Translations under genes and position numbers: made by a program
The notes under the pieces: model-generated
What the model was told of the DNA's origin: nothing
Database searches by the model: none
Seen by the model: the letters and a program-made list of their open reading frames with translations, nothing else
Assembly (NCBI GenBank): GCA_032622095.1
Contig: CP136063.1
Coordinates: 71,403,980-71,467,979, forward strand
Reading direction: 5' to 3'
Length of the DNA: 64,000 nucleotides
Source of the DNA: Siphonodentalium dalli
Lineage: Eukaryota; Mollusca; Scaphopoda; Gadilida; Siphonodentaliidae
Part shown: positions 33,222 to 48,200 of the stretch, piece after piece
How positions within the stretch are numbered: the first letter of the stretch is position 1
Layout: the number at the start of each line of letters is the position of its first letter

Positions 33222-36200
33222 TAAAATCCAAGATGGTTACGTACTGGTGGCTATGTTTTCCAATAAAATTAAAAAACATATGATAGCTTCCATCTAGTAA
33301 GATCAATATCAAGATTAAAATGAAGTCTGGAGATGATCAGATGAGGGAAGTGGACTGTAGGGTGTGCCAAAGGATTTAGTCATGCAAAGAGTAAAATCCA
33401 AGATGGCTGCCAGTGGACACGTTTTCAGACCAAATGAACCTAAAATAACTCGTTCCTATCTACATCCCAATGTGAACAGCCATGACAAATTTCATGATGA
33501 TCCGACTAAAGGTACGACCTGTAGCCCATGCCAAAGGATTTAGTCATGCAAAGATTAAAATCCAAGATGGCTGCTGGCGGCCATAATTTTGGCCGAATAT
33601 CCTAAAAATGACTTGTTCCCATCTACATGTCAATGTCAGCATCCACGTAAAATTTCACAATGATCTGACAAAAGGTGCGACCTGTAGCCCGTGCCAAAGG
33701 ATTTAGTCATGCAAAGAGTCAAATCCAAGATGGCTGCCAGCGGCCATGTTTTTTGGCCGAACGACCCCAAAATTACTCGTTCCCATCTACATGTCAATGT
33801 TAACATCCTTGATAAATTTCATGATGATCAGACGAACAGTACGACCTGTAGCCCGTGCTAATGGATTGAATATTGGAATCCAAGATGGCCACTGGCGGCA
33901 TTGTTTTTTTTCCGAATGACCCCAAAATGATTCGTTCCGGTCTAAATGTTGATGTCAACAGCTATGTCAAATTTCATAATGATCCGACCAAAGGTACGAC
34001 CTGTAGCCTGTATTGTTGACGAATCACGCACACACACACACGCACACACGGACGAAAAGCCATGGCAATAGCTCAAACGTTACAAAGTAAAGTTGAGCTA
34101 AATAGGGTTTTGGTTCTCAGGCAATTTTTTTTTCAAATCAATGAGGGAGGGAGTCAATGAGGGAGGGAGGGTTTTATTTTTATTTTTTATATTTTTTATC
34201 TGCACATAGTAAGCATGGACTAAGATACCTTCCTCTGTCTAGTAATAACAAGAAATGTAGAGGACTGTTATGCATATCAACTCATTTAATCTTACATAAA
34301 AATTGTACTACTTAATTGTTGTCATCTACTTAATGTTGTAAGCCCGCAAGTCACTTTTCACATAATACACAGATATGTTAGAGCTCAATGCGCACTAATA
34401 TCCAACACATATCTACTATGGACATGTTTGTAAAATAATAAAAAAAATATAATAATTTCATATTTATTTTTTCAAAAGTTTTTTGTCATAACATCAGGCA
34501 TCGCAATAAAAAGGCCTAACGTGGCCCTTTTTATTCAATGTGGCAGGGCCTGAGAACCAAAACCCTTTTTTTGTTTGGCCTTAGTTATATTACATGGCAA
34601 TGAGTCACTGACAGTGCTTAGTAATTTGTAATTAGTGTTATAAGCTGGCTGGTGGGATAAAATAAGCGGGAATTTTGACTTATCCACCTTTGACTTAACC
34701 ATGTTTATTTTATTGACTTTGCACACAAGCTCAGCCGGGACCAGACAATGACTTTGACGGAAGCGGGTTTTCGAGCTACCAACATTCGACTTTAATGATA
34801 TTTGACTGTAGGAGGAAATTTCAAGTATTTTAGGTTGTACATAAATTCTACAGTGAACTGTTCAGTCATTCAATGTATTCTCCAAAATCATAATAGAGTT
34901 ATCTTCCTTACGCCATTCTCTTCCGTTGGCGATGCTCCTGCATCTAATATTAGCTCCATTACATCTTTGTGTCCTCCTGCAGCAGCCAAATGCAGGGCTG
35001 ATGATTTGTTAGTCTGAAAGGGGGAAACAGAGATATCATTGACATAATCACAAGGAACTCGGCATTTGACACTTCCATGACTGCAGCTTCCTTAAATTTT
35101 GCGAAAACCCTGTGCCAATGCATTCTCTTACATATGTGAGTCTCCCATAGGGAGCCTCACATATATAAGAGAATACATTGGCTTAAAAATATTTACCTTG
35201 ATCTTGTAAGCCAGTGCATTCTCTTATATATGTGAGGCTCAGGCTCCCTGTGGGAGACTCACATATATAAGAGAATACACTGGCACAGGATCTTTAATGC
35301 TGCACATCATGGAAGGGTTAATAACGAAATTGTGAACAAAGAGAGAATGCAATAAATATACATCTCAATTCAGAAATGTGTATTAAGTTAGTTGACAAAT
35401 TCAGGATCATATCCATTGACAGCATCAGGCTCAAATAAGATTTTAATACATGCACATTTCATCAACATTCTAATAAGTCATGATTGTTTTTATCTTATTA
35501 GTATTTGAACTTGTCTGGTATCTGATTTTAACAAATCTTTGTTGCTCACATTGTGTCATTTAAATATTTTTTAACCATCTGATACATGTGCATGGAAACA
35601 AATTTATTGTGCAATGTATCTTAAAGTCATTAGCTTCACTCCCGGTAAGTATATATTTCATGTCAGACAGAACTGTATCCGGTATACCATAAGAAAGGTC
35701 ATAAAAAACTAGAAATAAAACCCCAAGGTTGCATATTATTGATGCGGTATTCGCCCCGTATTAAATTGTTGAAAACTGCTGTCAGAGTAAGAAATCTTCT
35801 CAGATACAACCACATTTTCGGTGCGAATCATCGCGTGGAGGTCATGGAATTATATTCGGAAGAAATCGGAACCGCCCGAAAAACGACGATCGGCTGGCAC
35901 GCACGGTTGACAGAACAGCCAAAACAATAGCCGGCATGTCGATAACCAAAAGTAGATTCAACAAAACACAAACTAGATAATGTGATTATGTCTTGATTTT
36001 TGCATCGATATCTCATGTTTTCTAATTGAAATATCGAGAATTAATTGCCAACTAACAAAGTGTACACACTGTATATGTTATATATGGATTGTTTGCAAAT
36101 ATAGGCGTGAATGGGTATTCACAGCATGAAAAATACGATTGGCACACCTCCGAACTGATCCAGGTCGTCATGCTTCTCATCGATTGAAAATAAACAAATC

Positions 36201-39200
36201 GGGGAATTCCTGCCCTTCTTATCAAACGTCAACACATTTGGTCGAATTTAAGATGAAGTTATCTGCAATGGCATTATTGACTTCTGTAAATGGAAATTAT
36301 TAGCAATATTTCAAATGCAGAGAGTGCATGAACCACCGATCGATCTATAAATTATAATAGCCCAATCGGGCTGAACTAGATCGATTGGTCTTCCTGGCAT
36401 AGTGGTTGCTGCTGTAAGAGAGGAAACTCTAAATTTCTTAAATATTAAAATTTTGTTTGTTTTCAGATTTGTACAAGTTTATAATGAATATTACCAGTAA
36501 AAAGTTATACCATTGTCTTTCATTAGTTTCAAAATAAATGAGAATTTTTTTTAATTGGTAGAAACAGCTGGTCGAAAGAACAATTTAGAGTACTCCCCTT
36601 ATCCCAGATTCACTTTATAGTAGCTAATTACACTTAAGCATAAATTGTTTACGCTTAAGCATAATTAACTTACGATAAGCGTACGCTTAAAGTGTAATTG
36701 GGTTCATCAGCTATCTCACCTCTATGGGAGGAAGCCAAATTAACATTTAATAAATAATTGAGCTAAAGCCCCCCCCCCCAATCAAGGAATCTCTAATTAC
36801 ACATAAGTGCAATAAGAGTATTTCTTATCGCGCTTAAGTGCAATAAGAAGATTCCTTATTGCGCTTAGATATTCCTTATTGCGCTTAAGTGCAATACGAT
36901 ATACCTTTTTGTGCTTAAGTGCAATAAGATATTCCTTATTGTGCTAAGCGCAATTAGATATTTCCTTATTGAACTTAATCGCAATTATATCTTCCCTTAT
37001 TATATCGCTTAAGCTCAATTATATTGCTTAAGCTCTATTATTTATTAAATGTTAATTTGGCTCCCCATATACCTCATGTATATTGGTATAACCTGATGTA
37101 GGTTACTGACATTAGTAATGCGGTTGCATCCATTTCAGCTTGAGGGGAGTTCAATGAGAGTGTATATGAATTACGTTTAAGCGTACTTCATTTATGATTA
37201 AGCGCGGAACTCATTTACACTTAAGCATAATTAAAATGAATAATGCTTAAGCAAATACCTAACTCCAACTGATTTCCTCTGTCTGAATAATTGAGTCCAT
37301 CTCATAGTATATGGGGGAGTCTAAACCGATGTTTGATTGATGTCTTATTGCCAGAGTAAATTTGAGTTTAGAGGAAATCGCATGGGAGACAGCCTTTTCA
37401 AATATATTATTTATTAGTGTAAATCAATTGCGCTGAAGCGCAAAAAATATGTGTCTAATAATATATTTGCGCTTTAGCATAAAATTGCCATAAATGTGAT
37501 CTATTATATGGGAGGCCCTTTTCACATTTATTATTTATTTACGCTTAAGCGCAAATAACCTCTATCATTTGCACTTAAGCAAATATATCATATTTGCGCT
37601 TAAACGCAAATCATTTGCACTTAAGCGCAAATAAAAATCAATATGCATTGATCCCCCCCTGAATTAATTTTACATGGCACAGGCCTAAACACATCACTAA
37701 AGTTGATATAGCCCCACCATATGAGGGAAACAATCCCCCAGAAACCCCAAGATCTGTTTTATGACCATGGAAATGATATAGATCTGTGTAGGATATGTCT
37801 CTTTTATAAAATATACTATATCTCTGGGATGGAGACACAAATTCTTGGGGACAGGGATGCTGATATTATGAAAATAGGGGTTTTTCCCCTACTTCAAGTC
37901 AATGAGTACACCATATGAGGGAAGCAAACCCCAGTAACCCCTAATTCCCTGTTTATGGCCATGGAAATGGTATATATCTGTCCAGGAGATAATAAAATAT
38001 ACATGAGCTCTGGGAGTGAGGCACCAAATATTGGGACACCAGGGACAGAGATGCTGATATGCATATGGAAATATGTTTTTTCTTCAACTTCGAGTCTGTA
38101 TGGGGCTACTACTATGGGCCCATGATAATATTATATGAGATGGACTCAATCATTCACATCAGAGGGATGTAAGTGAGTGTTAGATATTTGCGCTTAAGCG
38201 CAAATAAATTGATAGACACATATTTGTGCTTAAGCGCAAATGATTTACGCTTAAGCACAAATATTTGCACTTAAGCGCAAATAAATAATAAATGTGAAAA
38301 GGGCCTCCCATACTATTTCCGCTAAAGCGCATATGATTTGTATTTAACTATAAATGATTTGCTCTTAAGTGCAAATGATTTACACTTAAGCGTAAATGAT
38401 TTGCGATTAAGCAGAATCAGAATAAATGTGAAAATGGCTTCTCGTATAATCGCTTAAGCATAATTCATTTACGATTAAGTGTAATTAATCTATCAATGAA
38501 AATAAATGACCAGTGAGCTTAAGCGTAAATCAATTACTGCTTAAGCACACTTAAATCAATTACGCTTAAGCACACTAGTCATAATTCTATTACTCATGAT
38601 CACTCATAGGAGTAATGCTTTATCTACATCATACGGTTAAGCGTAAGTGAAGTACGCTTTATATGTGTGCATTACACCTGAGTGTAATACATTACGCTTA
38701 ATTGTAATTCACTTACGCTAAAGTGCAATTAGCTAATACATGTGAAAAAGGCCTTCCGTTATAGTTATCATCCATCAGAATGAATAGTGCTTACTAAAGC
38801 TTGACAACAGAATTTGCCATTAAAAATATTTCATGGCCAATGAGCTAACAAATGTTCTGTACTGGCATATTGAATACCAATTATTGTACTATTGTACAGG
38901 TATAATGTAATTAAACAGTTTTGAGTTACAAAAGTAAGACAACTCTTTCTGCACGGTACTGTGCTTGCGGCCAGATTGATGTAAAAATTCGGTCAATGCG
39001 CTTACAATTTTCTATAAATAGTAACATTTTGGAATTATTACCTCTCGATCACTGTTCGATTATAATCTTTGCCACTAACTCGGCCATTGTTCTTCCGTTT
39101 TTGATTTCACGCAACAATTCCCTTTCTATTCCTACCCTGTCGAATTGACTACCGATTGCGATGTCAATTTGTTTTTCGCTTTAATATTCTGATGTGACGC

Positions 39201-42200
39201 TATTCCAGCTAACGGTCATCCTCCCTAGAAGCCATTTCTGAGAACGAAACCCGATTCAATCCCAATCGAGTCGGAAGTGCTCGGGCATTTCCGTGACTGC
39301 ACAAGACAACGCATCGGTTTGTTTTTTCGTGTTATTATGGCGAGATTAATCGGGACGATTGATGAAATATAAATAGTTAGCCGAATGGCCGTATAATGTG
39401 TACAAACTGACTTCAGGATGGGGGATTTCGTGTATCTGAGTTATTTTATTCACTCTTCCCACAGAATGACGCAGGGAACTCAATTGTGAGGTTCAATTTA
39501 CGTTTCACATCACTTTAAAGGTTCCCAAGGCCTCCACAGTGTGGGCATATGTGCAAAAAATTCTAAAAGTCTGTAAAACATTACCACTAAGAACATGGAA
39601 AATAGATAAATTTTGTTCTTATATTCATTATTGATAGTTCTCCAATAACGAAATTTTGCAAGTTGAAACAATTATTATGTAAACAAAACTGTCACAGTGA
39701 TTTGTCACCAAACATCGCTAATCATGTTTTAGTCTCAATATGATTTTCTGAATATTTCGATGCATTGACCTATTCCAATGTTTACAATCAAGTTTTGTGG
39801 AGCTCCGTGGTCCAGTGGTTAGCATGTCGGACTTGTATTCCCTTTAGACATAGATAGAACCCCTCAGATTACATGTAGTCATAGAATGATCACTGCTTAC
39901 GACTTTTATGATTAGCAAAGTGCAATCAGTTTTGGTCTTGATTGGGTGTATATTGACATCCATTATTCTCAGAGTAGAAACATGAAATTTTAAATCATAT
40001 TAACCCTTTACCCAACAAAACGGCCAAATAAAGCTTCAACAGCCTAAATTATCTTGGGTCTGTCTCAATAAAACCATACAAATATGGATATCATTGGAAC
40101 CGGCTCCTTGACCACATTGTGATGGTTACAGTTATGCCCTGTGCCAATGCATTCTCTTATATATGCGAGTCGACAATAGGTCGCCTCGCATATATAAGAG
40201 AATGCATTGGCCTAAAAAAAACTTTTTTAACACTTTTTACCATTTTTTCTTACATTCTTTAACAATTTTATAATTTGTAATGTGTTAAGCCAATGCATTC
40301 TTTTATATATGCGAGGCGACCTATGGTCGACTCGCATATATAAGAGAATGCATTGGCACAGGGCCCTTCTGTTGGGTAAAGGGTTAATTGCTCTATACTC
40401 ACCCTATTCTTAGCACTAAGCACCACGCTTTTGTTGAACTTCATCAGTTCCTTTATCACAGCACAGCTTCCTTTAGCAGCTGCTATATGAGCACATGTCA
40501 TGCCATTCTAAAACAGAAAGCCATTCTAGTACAGTAATGCCCTAATTAATCGACTCCATAACCACAGCAGAATTATGAGTAACTTTTCAGGATTTAGTCG
40601 GAAATATGGCTTGTTGCCATTCATCGGAAAGCTCTTGCCGAGAGCGTTCCGATGAATGGCAACAAGCCATATTTCCGACTAAATCCTGAAAAGTTACCCA
40701 TAATTCTGCTGTGGTTATGGAGTCGATTAATTATAGGGCATTACTGTAGTTTAATGCAATGTATTATGTATTCCTATGCCAAATAAGCATTTCTACTTTA
40801 ACCTCTTCAATACTAATGACATTATGATGTCGAGTGCTGGGCTGATGACGTTATGGCCATTTTCCAGTGGAAAAATATAACGGGGATATCACTGACTCAG
40901 TTGAAAGGCTATTTTCATTCAAAATCGTGGTACATCATACAATGTTTGAATCTTCGAGATACAGTTGTTCCGATGCACCAATCGCTGAGTTCCAGTTTTG
41001 AATAATGGCTGACTGCTAGTGTGCTGAAGTAGGTCCATACTCAGTACAGATGAATATATAGCACACAGTGTGATATTTTACGACCGTGATCAGTACTGAC
41101 GTATAGCAGCCAAGAGGCTAATACAATTACCCTGCTTTAAATGCATTAGCTTTGTTAGAACCAATGGGTAAAATAATTTTTTTAAACAATGTAATATGTT
41201 ATAATATATATAACTTTTCTCACTGAAAAAAATGTTGAAGAATTAAAAGTTGACATATTGTTGATAATTTGTTACTTTATTGATGCTAAGAAATTATTAC
41301 AGTCAACGATCAATTCTGCCTTGATGCAGCTATCCTTTAAAATCTTTCTATACTAAATGGATTCTCCCATTCAGTTAAAAAGTGGACATTGGAATGGTCT
41401 ATTTTATTCATTTGGATGGATGTTATGGTGATAAGAGCAGACGACAGATAAATAAAAGCACAGAATTAGCCCTATTTATTGTGGGAAATGTTTGGATAAT
41501 AAGTTCAACATACGACCATAGTTTGTTTAAATTATTATCTAAACATTTCCTATGGGATACTACTCATCAATGATGATTTACAGTAATGCCCTAAATAATC
41601 GACTCCTTAACCACAGCAGAATTATGGGTAATTTTTCAGGATTTAGTCGGAAATATGGCTTGCTGCCATTCATCGGAAAGCTCTCACTTAAGGAGTCGAT
41701 TATTTAGGGCATTACTGTAGTATAGAACACATTAAATGTTCCAATCCAAAGATAAATTACTATGGCATATAAAGTAGGTGTAATTACTTCTGAATCCTCA
41801 GATAAAACTATTATTACTTTTTAACAAAACCTAAAAAAGCATCCTTAATTTTGATAGGATATAAGATAGGATAATTTTATTTCGCAATACAAAAATTACA
41901 AAGTCTATAACAAACATATATTTATGTAATATTGAGTATCATTACCACTTTATAGGGCGTCCTCTAGTAGATTAACTTATTTTATCCACATGGTAAGATT
42001 CCATACTTTTTAGGTGGAGTTGACCGGAAGTTGGCAGCAGACATTAATGAATCTTTGTTTTCATTAATGCCCGACGCCCACTTCCGGTTAGGCCACCCAA
42101 TAAATGAGGACAGAGCAGGACGGAATGGTAATAATAGTAATAACATGATTTTTGTCGGGTGTCATGATTTACTAATGGCCCTCAGGTCTATTAGCTGCCC

Positions 42201-45200
42201 TCGACTGCGTCTCAGGCCCCTAATATACCCTCGGACTGTAGGGTCATTAATAAACCATAACGCCCTCCAAAATCAAGTTATTGGTATATTGTGTGGAGTT
42301 CTGTGTCCAATGCAAGCCGTCTTTCCGACACCCCATGATTAATAACTAGAACTACATATATCTATTCTGCTAAACACACAAGGAGAGAAGGCGTTGGATA
42401 AACATTAACATACAGGATGTAACAGCAATAATACAACATTGGTCAATAAGAGAGGAAATTAGGGTTGAAGGACAAAGATAGAGAAATGATTTCTTTCTTT
42501 AAATCTACATGTATCTCTTCCGCGAAATTTCTGTATAAATTCAGGGCTATTAAATAATACTTTTGGATCAGAGAGACCCGAGTCAACAGGAACTTCTGTC
42601 ACTATAGGAATAATGTAATTTTCCAAATTATTTTTCAACGAACTGGGACAGAAAATGTGGCTATTTTTAGATTTCTACACTTTTCATCTGTGATATGTGT
42701 ATGTTTTCAATTGAAAATTTATCGTTTTAAGTGAAATACATGCAACACCATACATTTCTGTTGTGTTTGATGGGTTATGGGTATAAAACCGTAACAGATC
42801 ATTCAAAGCAAGTTTCTTAGCAATGTTGTTGTTGTTGTTGTTGTTGGAAGTGGTGCCGAGAAGAGAGCACTTCATGTGAAAGGATAAAATTTCCACTGAA
42901 TTGGTCATTGTTGCATGGTATTCTGCAAAAAGACAAACAGTTAAACTCAACGTGGGTCGAATACCCATTCAAATTCCCTTGAAATTTCACTCTAAATTCA
43001 CAAATAAATAATTATTGTAATAAAAATGAACATACGACTAATTTAAATCAATTGTTTATGAGACTTTGAGATACTGGGTGACTTTTTGCACATTTAGGAG
43101 AACATGGGTGTCTTTTTGCACGAAATCATGTGACAATGACCTATTCAGCCAAATTTCCGAGTCATGCCATGTAACTTTAATCCACACATAAATTTCTCGC
43201 TTGATATAAAATGAAGGTCAGGATTAGGCAGGAGGAAAAGATAAATGGTCGGAAGATGAATAATCAGGTTTCATGATGGAAAGCTCAACAAGTGGTCAAC
43301 TAGGGGGCATAATTACCGGCAATGCCTGATATCTAACTCAGTTCACGACAATCATCACTATTTAAACACTGACATTCCTATCAATCTAAATCTACAATTG
43401 AGGGGCATGCAACAAAGCAAAGACAATCGTGTCACAAAGTATGAATGTTGTTCAATACTGACGAAGTAATCTTTTTGATGTGTTGTTGCAGGGGAAACAT
43501 ATTTTTCAACAGACATTTTGCAAGTCTTTATCTGAGTGATTATAATTAATCCAAAGTAGATTTGCATAGAATTTATACCTGAACAGATCGGTAATTAACC
43601 CTTCCAGGACTGGAGCTTCCTGAAATCTTGCAAAAACCCTGTGCCAATGTATAATTCTCTTATATATGTGAGTCTTTCATAGGGAACCTCACATATATAA
43701 GAGAATACATTGGCCTAACAATATTTACCTTGACCTTGTAAGCCAGTGCATTCTCTTATATATGCGAAGCGCCCTATGAGAGACGCGCACATATAATAGA
43801 ATGCACTGGCATAGTGTCTTTAACCCTTTGAACCCTGACGCCCCACAGTGATCGACACCCTGACCCGGGGCTCCCAGTGGTATTTCCGCTTAAATTAGAC
43901 AATGTCTAGTCGCATGGTGTTGATTATGTTCAAACTGTGACACGGGTCTGAAACTTTACAGGTTAGTCCCCCATGGATCAGCGATCATTATAAGATCGCG
44001 AGACTTTGCCTCGCGGCAATTCCTTGGTAACGGTTGCTAGGCAACTACCCGGAATTTACTGGAAAATGTAAATATAGCTTATAGCATCGTTATTCAACCC
44101 CAGTGGTTGCGTTTTTTGATACAGGTAATACCCTAACGTGAAATTTGAGATATACCCGACCAGATTAGTGAACCAAATATCCCATTTATGGGTAGCAACG
44201 GTTGCGAAGCAAATACCACTAATGATCGAATGACATTGCACTAACTATTCAGTGGTATGTTTTGCCTTAATTTAGACAGTGTCTATAGTCGCGTGGTGTT
44301 GGTTATGTTCAAAGGGGACACATAACTGAAACTGTACAGGCATGCTATGCACGCATGGACCACTGATCATTGTAAGACCGGGATACTTTGCCAGTTTGCC
44401 ACCCGAGCTCTCCTTAGAAACGGTTACTAGGCAACTACCCGAAATGTGCAGGATAAACGAATTCTAGCTTTTAACGTTGTAATTATACATCAGCGAATTG
44501 CGTCTTGATGCAATCAATATCCTAATGTGAAATTTAAGATATACCTGACCATGTGCGAGTAAGTCAACTTGATATGCGATAGACTTTTTGCCGCATGTGG
44601 CATAACCGAGACTGATATTACAGAGACCATGCAGAAACAACGTAATTTCCCGTAGCATATCGTGGCCCCATTGTTCAAGTAAGCTGTCTAGATTGTGTCT
44701 ACTGAACATGTGAAAGATGCAACTATATGTCATATATAGCGCCACAATTCACTTAAACGCATTTTTCAAAATGAATTATAGCCTGCGCGCATGTGCATAT
44801 TTTCCTACCCGTTTCTAGCGGGCAGCCAATCCATATAACCACCTTTGCCAGCGCTGACTTCAATAGGCCCATTTAAATATATATATTAGTTGGTATGTCG
44901 TGTATAAGTACGTTATAAACCATTTATTTGTCATTGTGCTGGTCTGCGCATGCGCGAATAAATCAACTTGATAGGCGATAGACCCTTCCCCATATGTAGC
45001 AGAACACTGACTAATATACGCGAGGGTAATTTAAACTGAAATTGTGTGTCTAAATTATGTCTGTTCTGTACACACACGGGGAACACGAAATTATATGCCC
45101 TAAATATAGCGGCACAGTTCGCTTAAAATATCGTATGATTTTGTAGATTATATGCTATGCGCATGCGCATATATTTCTACCCGATACTAGCAGCCAACCA

Positions 45201-48200
45201 TTCCATACGAACCATGGGCGCCGCTGACATATGTGGGGGCAATTTAAATATAAATCAGTGGGTCTGACGCTCGTTATACTATATATAAATTTGCTACCGA
45301 ATCATGTCGTCGCTGCACCGAAATATCGGTGTTACGGGATATAGTCACGGTTCGTTTGCACCTAAATATCGGTGTTACGGGTTCAACGGGTTAATGCTGC
45401 ATCAGCACGGCTCCCATCATGGAAGGGTCAATAGACTCAATTATCATGCTGGTATAATCGTCCATTTCACGATACTTGTCTATGCAATAAAAAAGTAAAG
45501 CAAATTTATTTCTATAATCTGGGCAATTCATCTAGAATTTCTCTTTTTGTCACTCCTATCCCAATTGAATGAATTAATAGTACGCTTTGAAAACAGGCAA
45601 TAATATCTATCTCATCAGTCATCTTTATTTTAGTCATCTTTATTTTAGTCCTCTTTATTTTAATGATTAGACTTTGCGACTGATTATTTCTGATTGCTAT
45701 TCCAAGAACCATCTGAAATGAAAGTGTCAATGACACTGTAGCTCAACTTGGAAAGGGAATAATTTAATGTGTTACTGTCGATGGAGTGATTAGGAATGTG
45801 GAAAGTTGAAATGTCTAATTTACTAGTTTATCAACTTGAAGAGATATATATATACATGTATATAAAACTAAAATCTAAGATGGTTACTACGGCTATGTTT
45901 TCCAACAATTCAAAAACATTTGATAGCTTTAGTCATGCAAAGAGTAGAATCCAAGATGGCTGCTGGCAGCCATGATTTAATGCCGAATAACACCAAAATG
46001 ACTCGTTCCCATCTACATGTCAAAAGTCAAGACAAATTTCATAATGATCTGACCAAAGGTACGACCTGTTGCCCATGCCAAAGGATTTAGTCATGCAAAG
46101 AGTAAAACCCAAGATGGCTGCTGGCAGCCATGTTTTTTGGCCGAATGACCCCAAAATTACTTGTTCCCATCTACATGTCAATAATAACATCCATGACAAA
46201 TTGTATGATGATCAGATGAACAGTACGACCTGTAGCCCGTGCTAATGGATTGAATTTTGAAATCCAAGATGGCCGAGGTGGCCATGTTTTTTGTCCGAAT
46301 GACCCCAAAATGATTCGTTCCCATCTATATTCCAATTTCAACAGCCATGACAAATTTTATGATGATCAGACTAAAGGTACGACCTGTAGCCTGCGCTAAA
46401 GGATTTAGTCATATAAAGAGTAAAATCCAATATGGCTGCTGGCGGCCATGTTTTTTGGCCGAATGACCCCAAAATTAATCGTTCCCATTTAGATGTCATT
46501 GTTAACATCCATGACAAATTTCATGATGATCTGACCAAAGGTACGACCTGTAGCCCGTGCTAAAGGATTTAGTCATGCAAAGAGTAAAATCCAAGATGGC
46601 TGCTGCGGCCATGTTTTTTGGCTGAATGACCCCAAAATTAATCGTTCCCATCTACATGTCATTGTTAACATCCATGACACGCGTGTGTGCGTGTATGCGT
46701 GTGTGCGTGATTCGTCAACAATTTCCTTTAGCACGGGCTACAGTTCGTACCTTTGGTCCGATTATTATGAAATTTGCATGGATGTTGACATTGACATGTA
46801 GATGGGAATGAGTCATTTTGGGGTCATTAGGAAAAAAAACATGGCCACCAGCGGCCATCTTGGATTTCCATGTTTTTTCGTCCGAATGACCCCAAAATGA
46901 CTCGTTCCCATCTACATTCCAATTTCAACAGCCATGAAAAATTTCATGATGATCAGACTCAAGGTACTAGTCGGTCTCACAACTGGGCTCTTTAGGGAAT
47001 ATCCAACCACTTTCTGTTTGATACTGATTCTAGAGTACTTTTCGATGAGGAAGTCAGTGGTGCCGACCGATTTTTGATAAAAGGGGCCCAAATTCCATTT
47101 TTAATGGCCTGAACCCCAATTTTGGGTTTCAGCCCTTTTTTCTCAAAGTTGAGCCCACAATTAGAATTTTAATGACCTATATGCATTAATGCCACATAGA
47201 GGTATCATTTCTGATATTTTCTATAGCATTATAAGATGGGATTGACCTTCAAGGAGCTCTTGACCCTGAAAATCCAAAATGGCCGACTTCAAAATTAGCA
47301 AAAATTTAGCAAAGTCAAGAATAATTAAAATAGTGCAACATATATAATTTTTTTTCATCTTTAAAGTATCAGTACATTGTGCTTCCACTCATGAGTGCTC
47401 AACAAGGTTTTGGATGGAATGTATTGGCTGTAGAATAAAAAACTGACATTTTCTCAATAACCAAGATTTTGACAAAATCATAAATTTTATGGTAATTGAT
47501 TAGTAGTGCAAACACTGCTGAAAACAAGGGTAGCTAATGATATGATATGAATAAATACTTGTATTTATGAGTAGTTCATCCTTTTTATATTGATTTCACG
47601 TCCTTTGATATTAGATGGCTGCCATGCCAAAATGGCTATAGATTGGATGACATGTCACATTTTTATCATTGTAAATGAGTGCAATGTGGCATTTCATTTA
47701 AACTATAGCTAACATGAGAACAGTATGTCTTTTATGGTTCTAATGTTGAATTGCATTTTAGTTGGAAATTTATTTTAATAAGTAAGGGTTATAGAACATA
47801 GTTCTTTACCAGAATCAATTGAGTCGAAGACGAGATCTATTCTAGTAAAGAACTATCCACGTGCTCTGACCAACTTAGAGCACAATTGACCATGCACAAT
47901 GGGATTAGCTGGAAATCGCTGCTGAGCATGTGTTGACCCTGACGCACAACATATGCCCTTCCAGACTTTGAACATTCCTTGGAAATTGGTGTGCTTTATC
48001 AAAAATCAGGTAATGATTGTGCTCTATATCAACTGAAATGTACAGATTGAACATGGTATTCAAAATTTGTTGACAACATTTAGCAGCTGATCTGATTTAA
48101 GTAACCAAGCCATGGAACATGCTAAACACTTTTGCTAAATGGAATGACCAGCTGTTTGCTGCAGCAACCACAAGTTGCGATCTTAAAATGGGTATTTTAT

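Noticed and set aside
34802-35017. 71-codon plus-strand frame over 34912-35013
   Set aside because: It is the antisense of TRPN exon C, whose splice sites and ankyrin match are on the minus strand.
39799-39870. Complete functional tRNA
   Set aside because: Box A and part of an anticodon arm are present but box B and the 3' acceptor strand are not.
42031-42342. 103-codon plus-strand frame
   Set aside because: Begins inside a hairpin repeat and shows no recognisable motif or exon borders.
45304-45498. Frame with repeated RNIGVTGYSH/KYRCYGFNG words
   Set aside because: Reflects a DNA tandem duplication (AAATATCGGTGTTACGGG) inside a TTAA element, not a protein repeat with other support.
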